Of a DNA stretch of 64,000 nt, positions 42,477-51,521 are shown one piece after another. The stretch spans positions 3,670,501 to 3,734,500 of the forward strand of contig NZ_JACJUV010000001.1 in assembly GCF_014218805.1 (NCBI RefSeq), read 5' to 3'. Source of the stretch: Teredinibacter franksiae (GTDB taxonomy: Bacteria > Pseudomonadota > Gammaproteobacteria > Pseudomonadales > Cellvibrionaceae). The position numbers and the translations under genes are program-made. Numbering within the stretch: the stretch's first letter is position 1; every line of letters starts with the position of its first letter. The notes under the pieces are model-generated. The model was not told the origin of the DNA. It worked only from the letters and a program-made list of their open reading frames with translations, and ran no database searches.

Positions 42477-43886
42477 ATGACGAAAGTTTGTGCCCTTTTG
42501 GCGGGGTTATTACTTGCCAATACCTGCTGTGCCTCAATCGCTGATTACTTTAAAGACGATGATGGCCACACGAAATGGCAGCATGTCGCCAATTTTTCTG
42601 GCGCCATCTTAATCACGCTACTCAGCATCACCCTGATATTCCTATTCTTTAGTTACCGTGCTAGCCGCAAGGCGAACAATGCCCTGAGTGAGATACGTAA
42701 AGATTTGGAAATTCGCGTTCAAGAGCGTACCGCAAACTTGGCGCAATCTAACCAAGCGCTGGAATCTGAAATCAGCGAGCACCGCGCTACCATGTCGCGC
42801 CTGCAGGATTCCCAAGGCTATATCAAGAGCATTGTCGATTCGATGCCGCTGATGCTGATTGGTTTGAATCAGGATATGCAGATCACGCAATGGAACAGTT
42901 CATCTGAAAAGGTGACGGGCGCCAAGCGCGAACAAGTCTTAGGTAAAAATTTGTGGGAAGCCTACCCTACTATTACGCTATCGCGTGACCAAGTGCAGGA
43001 GGTGATCAAAACCAAAAAGACTACCACTCTTAAGCACAGCCAGCGTGGGCAGTACTATTTTGATATTACGCTTTACGCTCTGCACAGCAGTGCAGACGTG
43101 GGCATCGTTATTTTACTGGAAGACGTTACCAGTCGAGTGAAATCCGAGAACAGGCTAATCGAGTTGGATAAAATGGCGTCTATGGGCGAGCTAGCCGCCA
43201 CCATGGCCATTGACGTGGGTAGGCCACTCAAAAACATTATGGATAACCTGCAGTGTTTGCAATCTTCCTGTGCGGGTGACAAAGCTGATGCAAACCTCAC
43301 GCGATGTCTGGATGCGGCCTTGGAAGATGGGCAGCAAGCCAATGCTATTGTGCATAATTTGGTGGATTTCTCCTTAAATCAGGGGGGGCAGTTACAGTTG
43401 TCCTCCATTCCTGAGATTCTGGATCACACCATAGAGTTGGCGGGTGAAATCATGTCTAGCTCATCCGGGCTAAAGTTCAAGGATATCGAGCTGCAAATAA
43501 ATTATCAGGACGATATCAGTCGGGTTCCCTGTCAACTAGCTGAATTACAGCAGGTGTTCCTCGGTATTTTCCGCCATGCTTGCCACGCACTGAGCCAGTG
43601 TGAGCGCGATCATTTTTCGCCGCTGATATCTATCGATGTTAATGAGTTTTACGATGCTATCTGGATTAAGGTTAATCACAATGGCAAGGGGCTCTCGCCC
43701 GAAGAACAACAGAATATTTTCGAGCCGTACTTCGTTGATGAAGCGGGACAGCAAGTAGCAGGCGTGAGCTCCCAGCGCTTATCGTTTGCACATTTTGTGG
43801 TAACAGAGCACCATCATGGTCATATGGCGGTTACTTCAGATGTGGATGTTGGCACTACCTTTCACGTGCAAATGCAAATTCGCTAA
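42477..43886 (+). CDS. PAS-domain histidine-kinase-like protein with degenerate catalytic motifs
   Basis: A 469-residue membrane protein: signal/TM segment 1-20, second TM about 37-60, coiled coil (about 65-115), PAS domain (about 112-225: IVDSMPLMLIGLNQDMQITQWN), then a histidine-kinase-shaped region. The H-box has ELAATMAIDVGRPLKNI, where the phosphoacceptor His is Ile245. The N-box is FLGIFRHACHAL (His367 instead of Asn), G1 is NHNGKGLS (His401 instead of Asp) and the glycine-rich G2 loop is absent (VAGVSSQRLSFAHF). So it probably cannot autophosphorylate, though the fold may still bind a partner. It lies between the PEP-CTERM gene and a TonB receptor gene. No response regulator adjoins. 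Confidence 0.82.
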   Translation: MTKVCALLAGLLLANTCCASIADYFKDDDGHTKWQHVANFSGAILITLLSITLIFLFFSYRASRKANNALSEIRKDLEIRVQERTANLAQSNQALESEISEHRATMSRLQDSQGYIKSIVDSMPLMLIGLNQDMQITQWNSSSEKVTGAKREQVLGKNLWEAYPTITLSRDQVQEVIKTKKTTTLKHSQRGQYYFDITLYALHSSADVGIVILLEDVTSRVKSENRLIELDKMASMGELAATMAIDVGRPLKNIMDNLQCLQSSCAGDKADANLTRCLDAALEDGQQANAIVHNLVDFSLNQGGQLQLSSIPEILDHTIELAGEIMSSSSGLKFKDIELQINYQDDISRVPCQLAELQQVFLGIFRHACHALSQCERDHFSPLISIDVNEFYDAIWIKVNHNGKGLSPEEQQNIFEPYFVDEAGQQVAGVSSQRLSFAHFVVTEHHHGHMAVTSDVDVGTTFHVQMQIR

Positions 43887-44065
43887 GTGCAAATGACGGC
43901 AGAAGGGTTAACTTCCAAAGCTCTTCTGCCCTTCCCTCATGTAAGTGTTCACTTCTTGTGGGCCTCAATTTCGACCGTTTACTCCTCCGATAAGATTCCC
44001 GGCAATCCAAATCACGTTTCATCCGTATAACCTACGGGAAATAAACTTAAACTGAGAGATTCTTA

Positions 44066-46471
44066 ATGAAAGTGGATGACATTTTAAAGCGACACTGGTT
44101 AACAGGAGCTGTGATTGTTTTACTCAGCATGTTGGCAGCCCCGGTATTGGCTGGTGGCAATATCCGTGTTGTGGTAACCGATGTCGATAGCCATCGCCCT
44201 ATCACTGAGAGTGACGTTACGATTATTTCCCGCGATGGACAGCAGCGCACTTTTAAGGCCGATGAGGATGGCGAGCTACTGGTACAAGAGCTGGAAGCAG
44301 GGCTCTACGAAGTGCGTATTTCCCACCCAGATTACTTCGTTGACAGGCAACCCAGTGTGCGAGTGGTTAACGCCAAAACAACACCGCTGAATATCGCCTT
44401 AAATGATGCGCGGGGAAACCTCGAAGAAATGCTGGTGCAAGCGTCGAAAACGCGCGTGGATGTATTGAGCGCGGTGAGTAGCACTAGTGTTGACCGCGAA
44501 GCCTTGCGCAGTGCCGCTGGTGGTGGTGGTGATGTACTGCGCTCTCTCGATGGCTTGCCGGGCTTGTTCTCTGGTGGTGAGTTTTCCAGTTACACCGTGC
44601 GTGGCAATGGGCCACGCAATAACCTCATACTGGTTGATGGTATTCCATTCGCCGATGTTGTGCATTTTAGCGATGCTTTTGGCGAGCAAGAGGATTTAGA
44701 AGGCGGCGGTCGTTATTCGGTATTTGCACCTAATGTCATTGCCGAAGCAAAATTCCAGCCCGGAGGTTGGGGGCCAGGTTATGGTGGTCAAGCGGGGTCT
44801 CTGCTTCAGTTGGATGTGGCAGAGGCTAACAACGAGACACCATCGTCTACTGTTCGTTTTGATGTTGCAGGGCTGGAGGTAGGTTACGACGGCCCTAGTT
44901 ATATACACGACAAAACATCTGTGCTGTTTTCTGCCCGCAGTCTGGATTTCACTCAACTATTTGAAACTATAGGCTTGGACGATTTAGGTGAACCGAGACT
45001 GACAGATATTATTGTCAAAACGACAACGCAGCTCACCAACGACAAGTTTAATTTTTTGCTGCTCGACTCCTCGGAAGATTATTTACGCACAGTCAAACAT
45101 GTTATTGCGTCGGATGAAGACGAAATTGGCGATTATGCCAATGCCGGTTTGGCGCAAACTGAACGCAGTAACCGTTTGTGGGCTTTCACTTGGGAACATT
45201 TGACCGCTAATGATGGCGAGGTAGGGCAGCGCTTGTATCATCGTTCATTTGATGAAGAAGCGGCATCGGGAGAGGCTTACCCAGATTTGGTTCCACAGGG
45301 TTCCCCTGAAAATGAAGTGCCGGTTCGTCCAGAGCTATTGTTATCGACGCACAGCGAAACTGAAATGGGCTACCGTCTCGATTATCGGGTACCCAACATG
45401 CTGGGTTATTTTTCTACTGGGCTGCGCATTGCCAATATTGAACGTGATATGGGCCTAGAGTTAACCGACAACTGGATTCGGTACACCTATAATTATTACG
45501 ATTCTCGTCCCTCTGCAGATGCACGCTACATAGAACTTACGCCCGAGACAACTAATAACCAGTTCCGTGAATCGGCGACTAATTACACGCTTTATGTCGA
45601 TCAACAGTTAGAGACCGGTGATTGGGAGTGGCGTGCGGGATTGCGTTACGACCAAGACAACTTTGCCAACGAAACGATTTTCTCTCCGCGGCTAGGTGCC
45701 ACCTGGTTGGCGAGCCAGAACGTACGTATAACCGCAACGGCCGGGCGATATCATCAGGAGCCCGATGCAACCGAGCGGGCTAGCGATGCCAGCAATGCAG
45801 ACCTCAAAAATGAATTGGTTGACCAGCTTAGTGTTGGTTTTGCTTATTCGCTTTCAGACAGTCTTGAGCTGTTCGTAGAGCCCTATTACCAGAGCTTAAC
45901 CGAATTAATTGTTGAGCAGGACGGTACACGTCGAACCTTGGCGAATACCGGTGAAGGGCGCTCCTATGGTTTGGATACCGCGCTTACGCGGGTGTTCGAC
46001 AATGGCTGGTCGGCTGACGTGACCTATTCCTATAATGATTCCACGGTAAAAGATTCAGCCGATGGTGATTATTACGATGCGGATTTTGGCCGCCCCCATA
46101 GCATGAGTGTTGGCGGTATCTGGGAAGCCAATGCACGCTGGAAAATTTCCAGCCGTTGGAAGTACGCCTCTGGCCGCCCCAGCGATAGCTATGTAGTACA
46201 TGAGAACGTGTTGGGCGATGATCAGCCGCTGCGTTATTCACGAGAAACAGTGGCCTTTAATACTGACCGTTACGACAGCTACAACTCACTGAACGTGCGA
46301 GTGGATTACCGGAGAGCGTTTGGGCGCACGAATGTTATTGCGTTTGTGGATGTGATTAATTTACTGGGTTCCAGTAACCCGTCCAATACCGGTTTCAATG
46401 AGCGCAGCGGTGAAGATATTGCCGAAGAAGGCTCCGCTGTGCCCGTGATCGGATTTAGGCTGGAATGGTAA
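44066..46471 (+). CDS. TonB-dependent receptor with carboxypeptidase-regulatory-like N-terminal domain
   Basis: An 801-residue outer-membrane receptor. Signal peptide about 1-29 (ending PVLAGGNI), a CarbopepD_reg-like beta-sandwich about 30-115 (VVVTDVDSHRPITESDVTIISRDG, GELLVQELEAGLYEVRISHPDYF), plug domain about 120-240 (VLRSLDGLPGLFSGGEFSSYTVRGNGPRNNLILVDGIPFADVVHF), then a barrel ending GFRLEW with a terminal Trp. In the SusC-like architecture such a domain precedes the plug, but no SusD gene is seen. Upstream lies the degenerate kinase, 180 bases away, same strand. Substrate unknown. Confidence 0.88.
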   Translation: MKVDDILKRHWLTGAVIVLLSMLAAPVLAGGNIRVVVTDVDSHRPITESDVTIISRDGQQRTFKADEDGELLVQELEAGLYEVRISHPDYFVDRQPSVRVVNAKTTPLNIALNDARGNLEEMLVQASKTRVDVLSAVSSTSVDREALRSAAGGGGDVLRSLDGLPGLFSGGEFSSYTVRGNGPRNNLILVDGIPFADVVHFSDAFGEQEDLEGGGRYSVFAPNVIAEAKFQPGGWGPGYGGQAGSLLQLDVAEANNETPSSTVRFDVAGLEVGYDGPSYIHDKTSVLFSARSLDFTQLFETIGLDDLGEPRLTDIIVKTTTQLTNDKFNFLLLDSSEDYLRTVKHVIASDEDEIGDYANAGLAQTERSNRLWAFTWEHLTANDGEVGQRLYHRSFDEEAASGEAYPDLVPQGSPENEVPVRPELLLSTHSETEMGYRLDYRVPNMLGYFSTGLRIANIERDMGLELTDNWIRYTYNYYDSRPSADARYIELTPETTNNQFRESATNYTLYVDQQLETGDWEWRAGLRYDQDNFANETIFSPRLGATWLASQNVRITATAGRYHQEPDATERASDASNADLKNELVDQLSVGFAYSLSDSLELFVEPYYQSLTELIVEQDGTRRTLANTGEGRSYGLDTALTRVFDNGWSADVTYSYNDSTVKDSADGDYYDADFGRPHSMSVGGIWEANARWKISSRWKYASGRPSDSYVVHENVLGDDQPLRYSRETVAFNTDRYDSYNSLNVRVDYRRAFGRTNVIAFVDVINLLGSSNPSNTGFNERSGEDIAEEGSAVPVIGFRLEW

Positions 46472-46546
46472 TCGTACAGCCTTTCTTTTGATTTCGACGT
46501 TCTGTAGATTATTTTTTTTGGTTGACAGAACCCGAAGTGAAACAAG

Positions 46547-46570
46547 CTGAGGCGCAGCGATACGCCTCAG
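46547..46570. terminator. Hairpin between convergent TonB receptor and EF-G genes
   Basis: CTGAGGCG (46547-46554), loop CAGCGATA, CGCCTCAG (46563-46570). It lies 76 bases after the receptor stop and 19 bases after the convergent EF-G-like stop. No strong T run on either side, so the call as a bidirectional terminator is tentative. Confidence 0.4.
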
Positions 46571-46588
46571 TTCGATCCGGTTAATGAT

Positions 46589-48622
46589 CTAGGTCGCAAA
46601 CTCTGCAACTTGATAGTTTTTAGTTAAGGATTGTTGTGTTGTGGCAGGAACGGGGTCGTAATGACTAAATTCAAGGGTGAATGAACCCAAGCCTCCCGTC
46701 ATCGATTTTATTCTCGATTGATAATCAAAAAGTTCAGACAAGGGTAGTTTTGCGCTGATTTGAACTTTTTGTTTCTGCGTTGGCGTGGCGTCGGTCACCA
46801 TCCCCCGATGGGCGGAAATATCGCCGGTAATATCACCCATATTATCGGAGGGGGCAATGATAGTGACATTGACAATCGGCTCAAGTACCAGCGGTGCCGC
46901 CTTCGATACCGCATCCAGAAACGCCTTTCTTCCTGCGGCAACAAATGCTATTTCTTTGGAGTCCACGGCATGATGTTTGCCGTCAACAAGTGTTACTCGC
47001 ACATCCTGTAACTGAAAACCCGCGACCGCTCCTTCTTCTAATATATTTCGAATACCCTTTTCGACGGCGGGAATATATTGCCCGGGCACTACGCCGCCGA
47101 CAATGTTGTTGACGAACTCAAAACCTTCACCCCGCGATAGCGGTTCAATTTTGAGGGATACCTCGCCAAACTGACCTGCACCTCCCGTTTGTTTTTTGTG
47201 ACGGTAATGGCCCTCGGCGGGGCGAGCGATGGTTTCTCGATAGTCTATGGTGGGTGGTTGTGTATCGACGGTTATGTTGAAAACGGATTCCATTTTTTCC
47301 AGCGCGATACGCAGGTGGAAGGCGCCTACGCCCTGAATTATAGTTTCGTTAAGGTTTAGCCGGTGTTCAATTTTTAGGCTGGGGTCTTCAGCGGCAATTT
47401 TTTTCAGCGTTTCCGAAAGCTTTTGCTCGTCGCCTCGGCGGGTTGGGCGAATGGCCAGCCCATACATGGGCGCCGGGAATCTTAGCGATTTAAGTTGGAT
47501 GTGATCTTGCTCGTGAGAATCGTGCAGCACAGAGTCGAAATCGATGTCATCCACTTTCGCAATAGCACAGATATCGCCTGGAACAGCGCCGTTAATCTCT
47601 TCTCGTTTGCCGCCCTGTAATTTGTACAGGTGGCTGGCTTTAAAGGCCTTTCGTCCGTCTCCTAAAAATAACTGGCTGTCTGGGGTAATGGTGCCTTGGT
47701 GTACACGCATTACCGCCAGCTTCCCCATAAAGGGATCGATGGATATTTTGAAGACGTGGGCGAGAATATGATCATCGGCTTTTTCCGACAGTTCCACCGG
47801 TGTATCACCGTTCAAAAATAGCGGAGGGTTGCCCTCGGTGGGGGTTGGCATTAGCTGCGTTAAAATACGCATCAGTTCTGCAATACCGGCGCCGGTTTTT
47901 GCCGATACAAAGCATATTGGGATTAAGTGCTGGCTGCGCAGTGCCTGCTCAAAGGGATCGTGCAATTGCTCTGGTTTTAGCGCTTGACCCTGCTCCAAAT
48001 ACAGGTTCATTAATACTTCATCTACCTCCACCACCTGATCTACAAGCGCATCGTGTGCCTGGGTAACCGTGCAAAATTCGGTGTCAGTTTTTTTCGGTTC
48101 GAAATAGCAGTCTACAACAGCTTCATGGCCGGGCACTGGCAAATTTAATGGTAGACACTCGCTGCCGTAGCGTTGCTGTATTTCTCGGACTAATCCAGAA
48201 AGATCTTCTTCGGCTGCATCAATTTTATTGATAATGATGAGCCGGCATTTTTCGCGTTTTTTGGCTACATCCAACATGCGTTCAGTGACCTGCTCGATAC
48301 CGGCACTGGCATCAATAACGATAGCAACGCTCTCAACAGCGGGAAGGATGCTGATGCTGCGGCCGACAAAGTCTGGATATCCCGGAGTGTCCAATAGATT
48401 TACGTGTGTTTTATCGGTATCAAAACTGCAAATGGAGGTTTCTACCGAATGCTGTAATTGTTTAGATTGGTTGTCGTGATCGGTGACGGTGGTGCCACGC
48501 TGAATTTCGCCAAGTGTTGGTATGGCGCCGGCTTCGAATAGTAGTCTCTCTATAAGTAATGTTTTTCCGGCCCCTGAATGACCGGTAACCGCAATATTTC
48601 GAATGGACTCTGTGGTGTTCAT
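46589..48622 (-). CDS. Elongation factor G-like GTPase (EF-G2 type)
   Basis: A 677-residue translational GTPase. G1 GHSGAGKT (15-22), G2 RGTTVTDHD, G3 DTPGYPDF, G4 NKID and the G5-like SAKTGA are all present; the downstream domains II-V follow, with the domain IV segment HKKQTGGAGQFGEVSLKIEPL and GDITGDISAHRGMVTDATP in domain V. The sequence diverges from canonical FusA (about 700 residues) and matches the second EF-G class found beside FusA1 in many bacteria. Probable role: ribosome translocation or recycling under special conditions. Stands alone; gene symbol left open because FusA2, EF-G2 and TypA-like names are used for different proteins. Confidence 0.82.
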   Translation of the reverse strand: MNTTESIRNIAVTGHSGAGKTLLIERLLFEAGAIPTLGEIQRGTTVTDHDNQSKQLQHSVETSICSFDTDKTHVNLLDTPGYPDFVGRSISILPAVESVAIVIDASAGIEQVTERMLDVAKKREKCRLIIINKIDAAEEDLSGLVREIQQRYGSECLPLNLPVPGHEAVVDCYFEPKKTDTEFCTVTQAHDALVDQVVEVDEVLMNLYLEQGQALKPEQLHDPFEQALRSQHLIPICFVSAKTGAGIAELMRILTQLMPTPTEGNPPLFLNGDTPVELSEKADDHILAHVFKISIDPFMGKLAVMRVHQGTITPDSQLFLGDGRKAFKASHLYKLQGGKREEINGAVPGDICAIAKVDDIDFDSVLHDSHEQDHIQLKSLRFPAPMYGLAIRPTRRGDEQKLSETLKKIAAEDPSLKIEHRLNLNETIIQGVGAFHLRIALEKMESVFNITVDTQPPTIDYRETIARPAEGHYRHKKQTGGAGQFGEVSLKIEPLSRGEGFEFVNNIVGGVVPGQYIPAVEKGIRNILEEGAVAGFQLQDVRVTLVDGKHHAVDSKEIAFVAAGRKAFLDAVSKAAPLVLEPIVNVTIIAPSDNMGDITGDISAHRGMVTDATPTQKQKVQISAKLPLSELFDYQSRIKSMTGGLGSFTLEFSHYDPVPATTQQSLTKNYQVAEFAT

Positions 48623-49226
48623 AACTATTACCCTAATGTTGAATTATGTGGATTCTGGATGGGGTAAAACATTATTCCTGGCCAGGTGGACGGTCATGCG
48701 TTGCTGAAAGCACAAGTGCAGAGGGAGGGTAGATCTCATTTCGGTCATCGTGACCTCCGGAGAATGATTGGGTGTGTAGTGAAATAAATTTAGGTGCGTC
48801 TTGATCGCATACCTAAAGAAAAAGTTGGTTTTTAATATTAGCTATTCGCCATTATTCACCGCTGCAGACGGCTTAAAGTGACTTTCAGTTTGCCGGAATA
48901 ACCGCCGAGAGCGTTGACGGATATCAAAGTTTTTTTGAAGTAGGAGGCGGTTGTTTTGGATCTAGATATTTCAGTTGGCCTAATTGACCAATTGGCTGGC
49001 TATTTTTACTAACTATTAAAATGGCAGTGGCGCGGAATTCTTTCCGATAAACTCCGGTTTTATAAAACTACAATGAAAACAGTGGGTTACGGACTTTTAA
49101 AAAGTTGGCACACTTCCTGATATACCTAGCGTGTGTGGTTGAAACGCTTATTCGCATCGCTGGCCAAGCCCACATGATCGGAACGCCGGTGAATAGAACT
49201 CAGGAATTATTATCAGGAGATATGTC
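48623..49226. other. 600-base intergenic region between the EF-G gene and a small secreted protein gene
   Basis: No gene supported. TTGGCACACTTCCTGAT near 49106-49122 has the -24 GG of a sigma-54 promoter but not the -12 GC, so it is not called. The last 80 bases hold a ribosome-binding site (AGGAGAT) for the small secreted protein. Nothing else recognised. Confidence 0.35.
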
Positions 49227-49529
49227 ATGAAAACTTTGGTCAAAAAATTTGTATATGTCGGTGTATTGATTGCGTTATTTTCCAGTGTAAATGTAATGGC
49301 ACAAGCCGCAGAAGTAACTGTGCCGCAGGTTGGTGGCAGCGATAAAGTGGCCGTTGGTACTGGGCTTATTTCTGTTGCCCAAGACAAAATGGCCGAGATA
49401 CGAGTAAAGATTGAGGCCGTTATTGTGGAGGATGTGTCCAGCCGAGGTGTTGTAACCTCTGTTGAGCTTCCTCGCGGCAATGATCAAAAAATGGTTGTGA
49501 ATTATCGACAGACTTTGGCCGCAAACTAG
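49227..49529 (+). CDS. Small secreted hypothetical protein
   Basis: A 100-residue exported protein with a Sec signal peptide (MKTLVKKFVYVGVLIALFSSVNVMAQA, cut about residue 27) followed by about 73 residues with mixed charges and beta character (VTVPQVGGSDKVAVGTGLISVAQDKMAEIRVKIEAVIVEDVSSRG). No family recognised. AGGAGAT lies 8 bases upstream. It is followed by an unusually long terminator hairpin, and is monocistronic. Confidence 0.7.
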   Translation: MKTLVKKFVYVGVLIALFSSVNVMAQAAEVTVPQVGGSDKVAVGTGLISVAQDKMAEIRVKIEAVIVEDVSSRGVVTSVELPRGNDQKMVVNYRQTLAAN

Positions 49530-49549
49530 TAGCCCAACCGATGCCTTTT

Positions 49550-49613
49550 AGTCGCTCGCAATACAGTAAAATCGAGAGTCTCTCTTTTACTGTATTGCGA
49601 GCGACTTTTTTTG
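49550..49613 (+). terminator. Exceptionally long terminator hairpin
   Basis: AGTCGCTCGCAATACAGTAAAA (22 bases, 49550-49571) pairs without mismatch with 49585-49606; GAGAG/CTCTC extends the stem inside the loop region; seven T follow (49607-49613). Typical terminators have stems of 6-12 bp, so this one is extreme. It could also be a transposon remnant or a double-stranded-RNA source. Confidence 0.85.
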
Positions 49614-49821
49614 TTCATTGCTCAGTTTGAATGTGTTACGGCTGCATTAACCTAAGCTGTGAGCTGTGAATACAGGCTTGCTACTTGCGTTTAATTGGAA
49701 AAAAATAAATCTTTACGAGTTACTGCCGGGCAGACGTTGTTAAAAAGTCAGGCCTTTTAGTGGTTGTTGAAACGGCTACAGAAAACTGGACGGAGGTTAT
49801 GGTATTGACTGGTGATTTCAG

Positions 49822-51339
49822 TTAATGCTGATAACAGCTGGGCTCCCGCGGGCAAACGGCTCCCCTTGGGCAAATAAGCCGCGCTTCACCTTCAATGCCT
49901 CTGGATACCCAGGCGATATTTAATATGCGCGCCGTGGTGCTCAGATCGTTTTTGATGGTTCTAGGGATGGGCGTGGAGCCTCCGCTGGTAACACAGGTTT
50001 GCTTTAGGCTGTTGGCGAGGTCTAGCGCATTGCGCCCCTGCGCTTCGATAGCGTGGTTCAGGTCAATACCCGCGCAGAGTACATGATTGTTACCCGCTAA
50101 ATCGGCTACAGCGATAGATTCACAACAGTAAATATGTGGCTCGCCATTGACGTTCATAATCGAGATTTGTGAGGCCGTGCCCTCGGCGGGAACCTCTATC
50201 ATGCGGAAAACCGACCAGTGATGGCAGGGGTCTTTAACTTCACGCATATTTCCCCAAGGCAGGGGTATGCCGTTACCGCGGTAAACGGCTTTTAATTTGC
50301 CGGGGGTGTAGGCATCAAAGTAGTGCCAGTGAGGGTAAGGCGATACCGCCGTCATTCGGCGCATGGCGACCGCTTCAGAAACCTCTACTAATTGTGCTGT
50401 GTTTATCTCATAGCCTTGCCTGTCGAGTAGGTGGCGGAAAGGTACCTTTGGGCACAGTAGCGCGCCAGCAAAAAAACTGCATTCAAAATCCCGCCAAGCA
50501 TGGAGAATATCCTGTGGGTTGATGTTGGCTGAGGGGTTAATGTCATTATCATCTTCGAGCAGCGTTGAGGCCTGTCCGTGGCCCGCTATTAATACATTTT
50601 TAAAGGTGTCTTTGTCGTGAAGAATGCAGTGGCCAATGTGTACAGCTAGGTCGTATTTGAAACGTAAGGGTCTCTGTTTTAGTGCCAGATTCACGTAAAG
50701 AGTATTAGGGGGCGAATAAAAAGACGTAACAATGGCAGCCCGTTCGTTGTGCAGCTCGCTTTTCACGGCCTCGGGCGTTTTATCAAACCATTGAATCGTC
50801 ATTCCCATGGTTTTAACTATTTCAAGTAGGTCTGCCGTATTCAGCGGCAGACGCTTCTGGCCCACCTCCTCAGCCGCGCGCTCTAAATCGGGAAAATGAT
50901 TTTGATGGTGTTCTTGATGGGCGCGAATGAGTAAGTGTGCAAATTGGCGCCCGGTAGTACCGGTTTGTGAGAGTAGCTCAGGGATAGCGATTTGTAATAT
51001 TTCATTGGAAAACAGGAAGTTGGGTTCTAGTGCTATGCCACTAATGCCGCCGCGGCTGCCTTTCACCGGGGTAATGGCCTGTTCTTCCGGTACGTCATCG
51101 AGAAACCAGCTCATTTCTTTTTGGAACACCGAGGCAATCACCTCAAGCATGGTCTCACTGGGTACGCGTTTGCCGCGCTCGATCATCGAAAGGTAGGAAA
51201 CCGACGGCGCGGATTCAGCGTTGATTTTTACGCAGCGTGAGGACAAGTCTTCCATCGTAAGGTGGTTTCGCTTACGTAGATTACGTATTTTTGTGCCGAG
51301 GAAGTGAGCCTTCCTCATCAGGCTTTTTGTGTCCTTCAT
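49822..51339 (-). CDS. DUF3612/short-chain-acyl-type regulator of the glyoxylate shunt
   Basis: A 505-residue XRE-type regulator. HTH at about 14-70 (LGTKIRNLRKRNHLTMEDLSSRC and PSVSYLSMIERGKRVPSETMLEVI), a long central region with the IrrE-like YDLAVHIGHCILHD (VxxxHxxxH-type) and DFECSFFAGALLCPKVPFRHLL, and a C-terminal Cys-rich tail ICPRGAVCPREPSCYQH. This matches DUF3612/RamB-like (ScfR) regulators, which sense acyl-CoA metabolites and control glyoxylate or propionate genes. The gene is divergent from glcB-aceA, with inverted repeats in the gap. Which acyl-CoA it binds cannot be read from sequence. Confidence 0.82.
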   Translation of the reverse strand: MKDTKSLMRKAHFLGTKIRNLRKRNHLTMEDLSSRCVKINAESAPSVSYLSMIERGKRVPSETMLEVIASVFQKEMSWFLDDVPEEQAITPVKGSRGGISGIALEPNFLFSNEILQIAIPELLSQTGTTGRQFAHLLIRAHQEHHQNHFPDLERAAEEVGQKRLPLNTADLLEIVKTMGMTIQWFDKTPEAVKSELHNERAAIVTSFYSPPNTLYVNLALKQRPLRFKYDLAVHIGHCILHDKDTFKNVLIAGHGQASTLLEDDNDINPSANINPQDILHAWRDFECSFFAGALLCPKVPFRHLLDRQGYEINTAQLVEVSEAVAMRRMTAVSPYPHWHYFDAYTPGKLKAVYRGNGIPLPWGNMREVKDPCHHWSVFRMIEVPAEGTASQISIMNVNGEPHIYCCESIAVADLAGNNHVLCAGIDLNHAIEAQGRNALDLANSLKQTCVTSGGSTPIPRTIKNDLSTTARILNIAWVSRGIEGEARLICPRGAVCPREPSCYQH

Positions 51340-51341
51340 TT

Positions 51342-51378
51342 TGTAAAATTTACACTGTGTAATTTCTATTGTGAAATT
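51342..51378. promoter_or_regulatory. Putative operator(s) in the regulator/glcB divergent promoter
   Basis: TGTAAA-A-TTTACA (51342-51354) is a perfect palindrome with one central base, beginning 3 bases before the regulator start codon, so it overlaps its ribosome-binding site. AATTTC (51361-51366) and GAAATT (51373-51378) form a second inverted repeat. Both fit binding sites for the divergent regulator; autoregulation is inferred. Confidence 0.6.
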
Positions 51379-51521
51379 CTAGTTCACTCTCACCTACACT
51401 GCTTATCATGCAACGCAGCAATGTCGCTACTCTAAGCTTAGACGAGTAAATAAGACGGCTTGCGTATATGGATTACGACAAAAGTAACATTTTGTTATTG
51501 AGTATTACACAGGTGTATACG

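Noticed and set aside
49105-49125. Sigma-54-like promoter TTGGCACACTTCCTGAT
   Set aside because: The -24 GG is present, but the -12 GC is GA and no regulator or enhancer is visible; insufficient.
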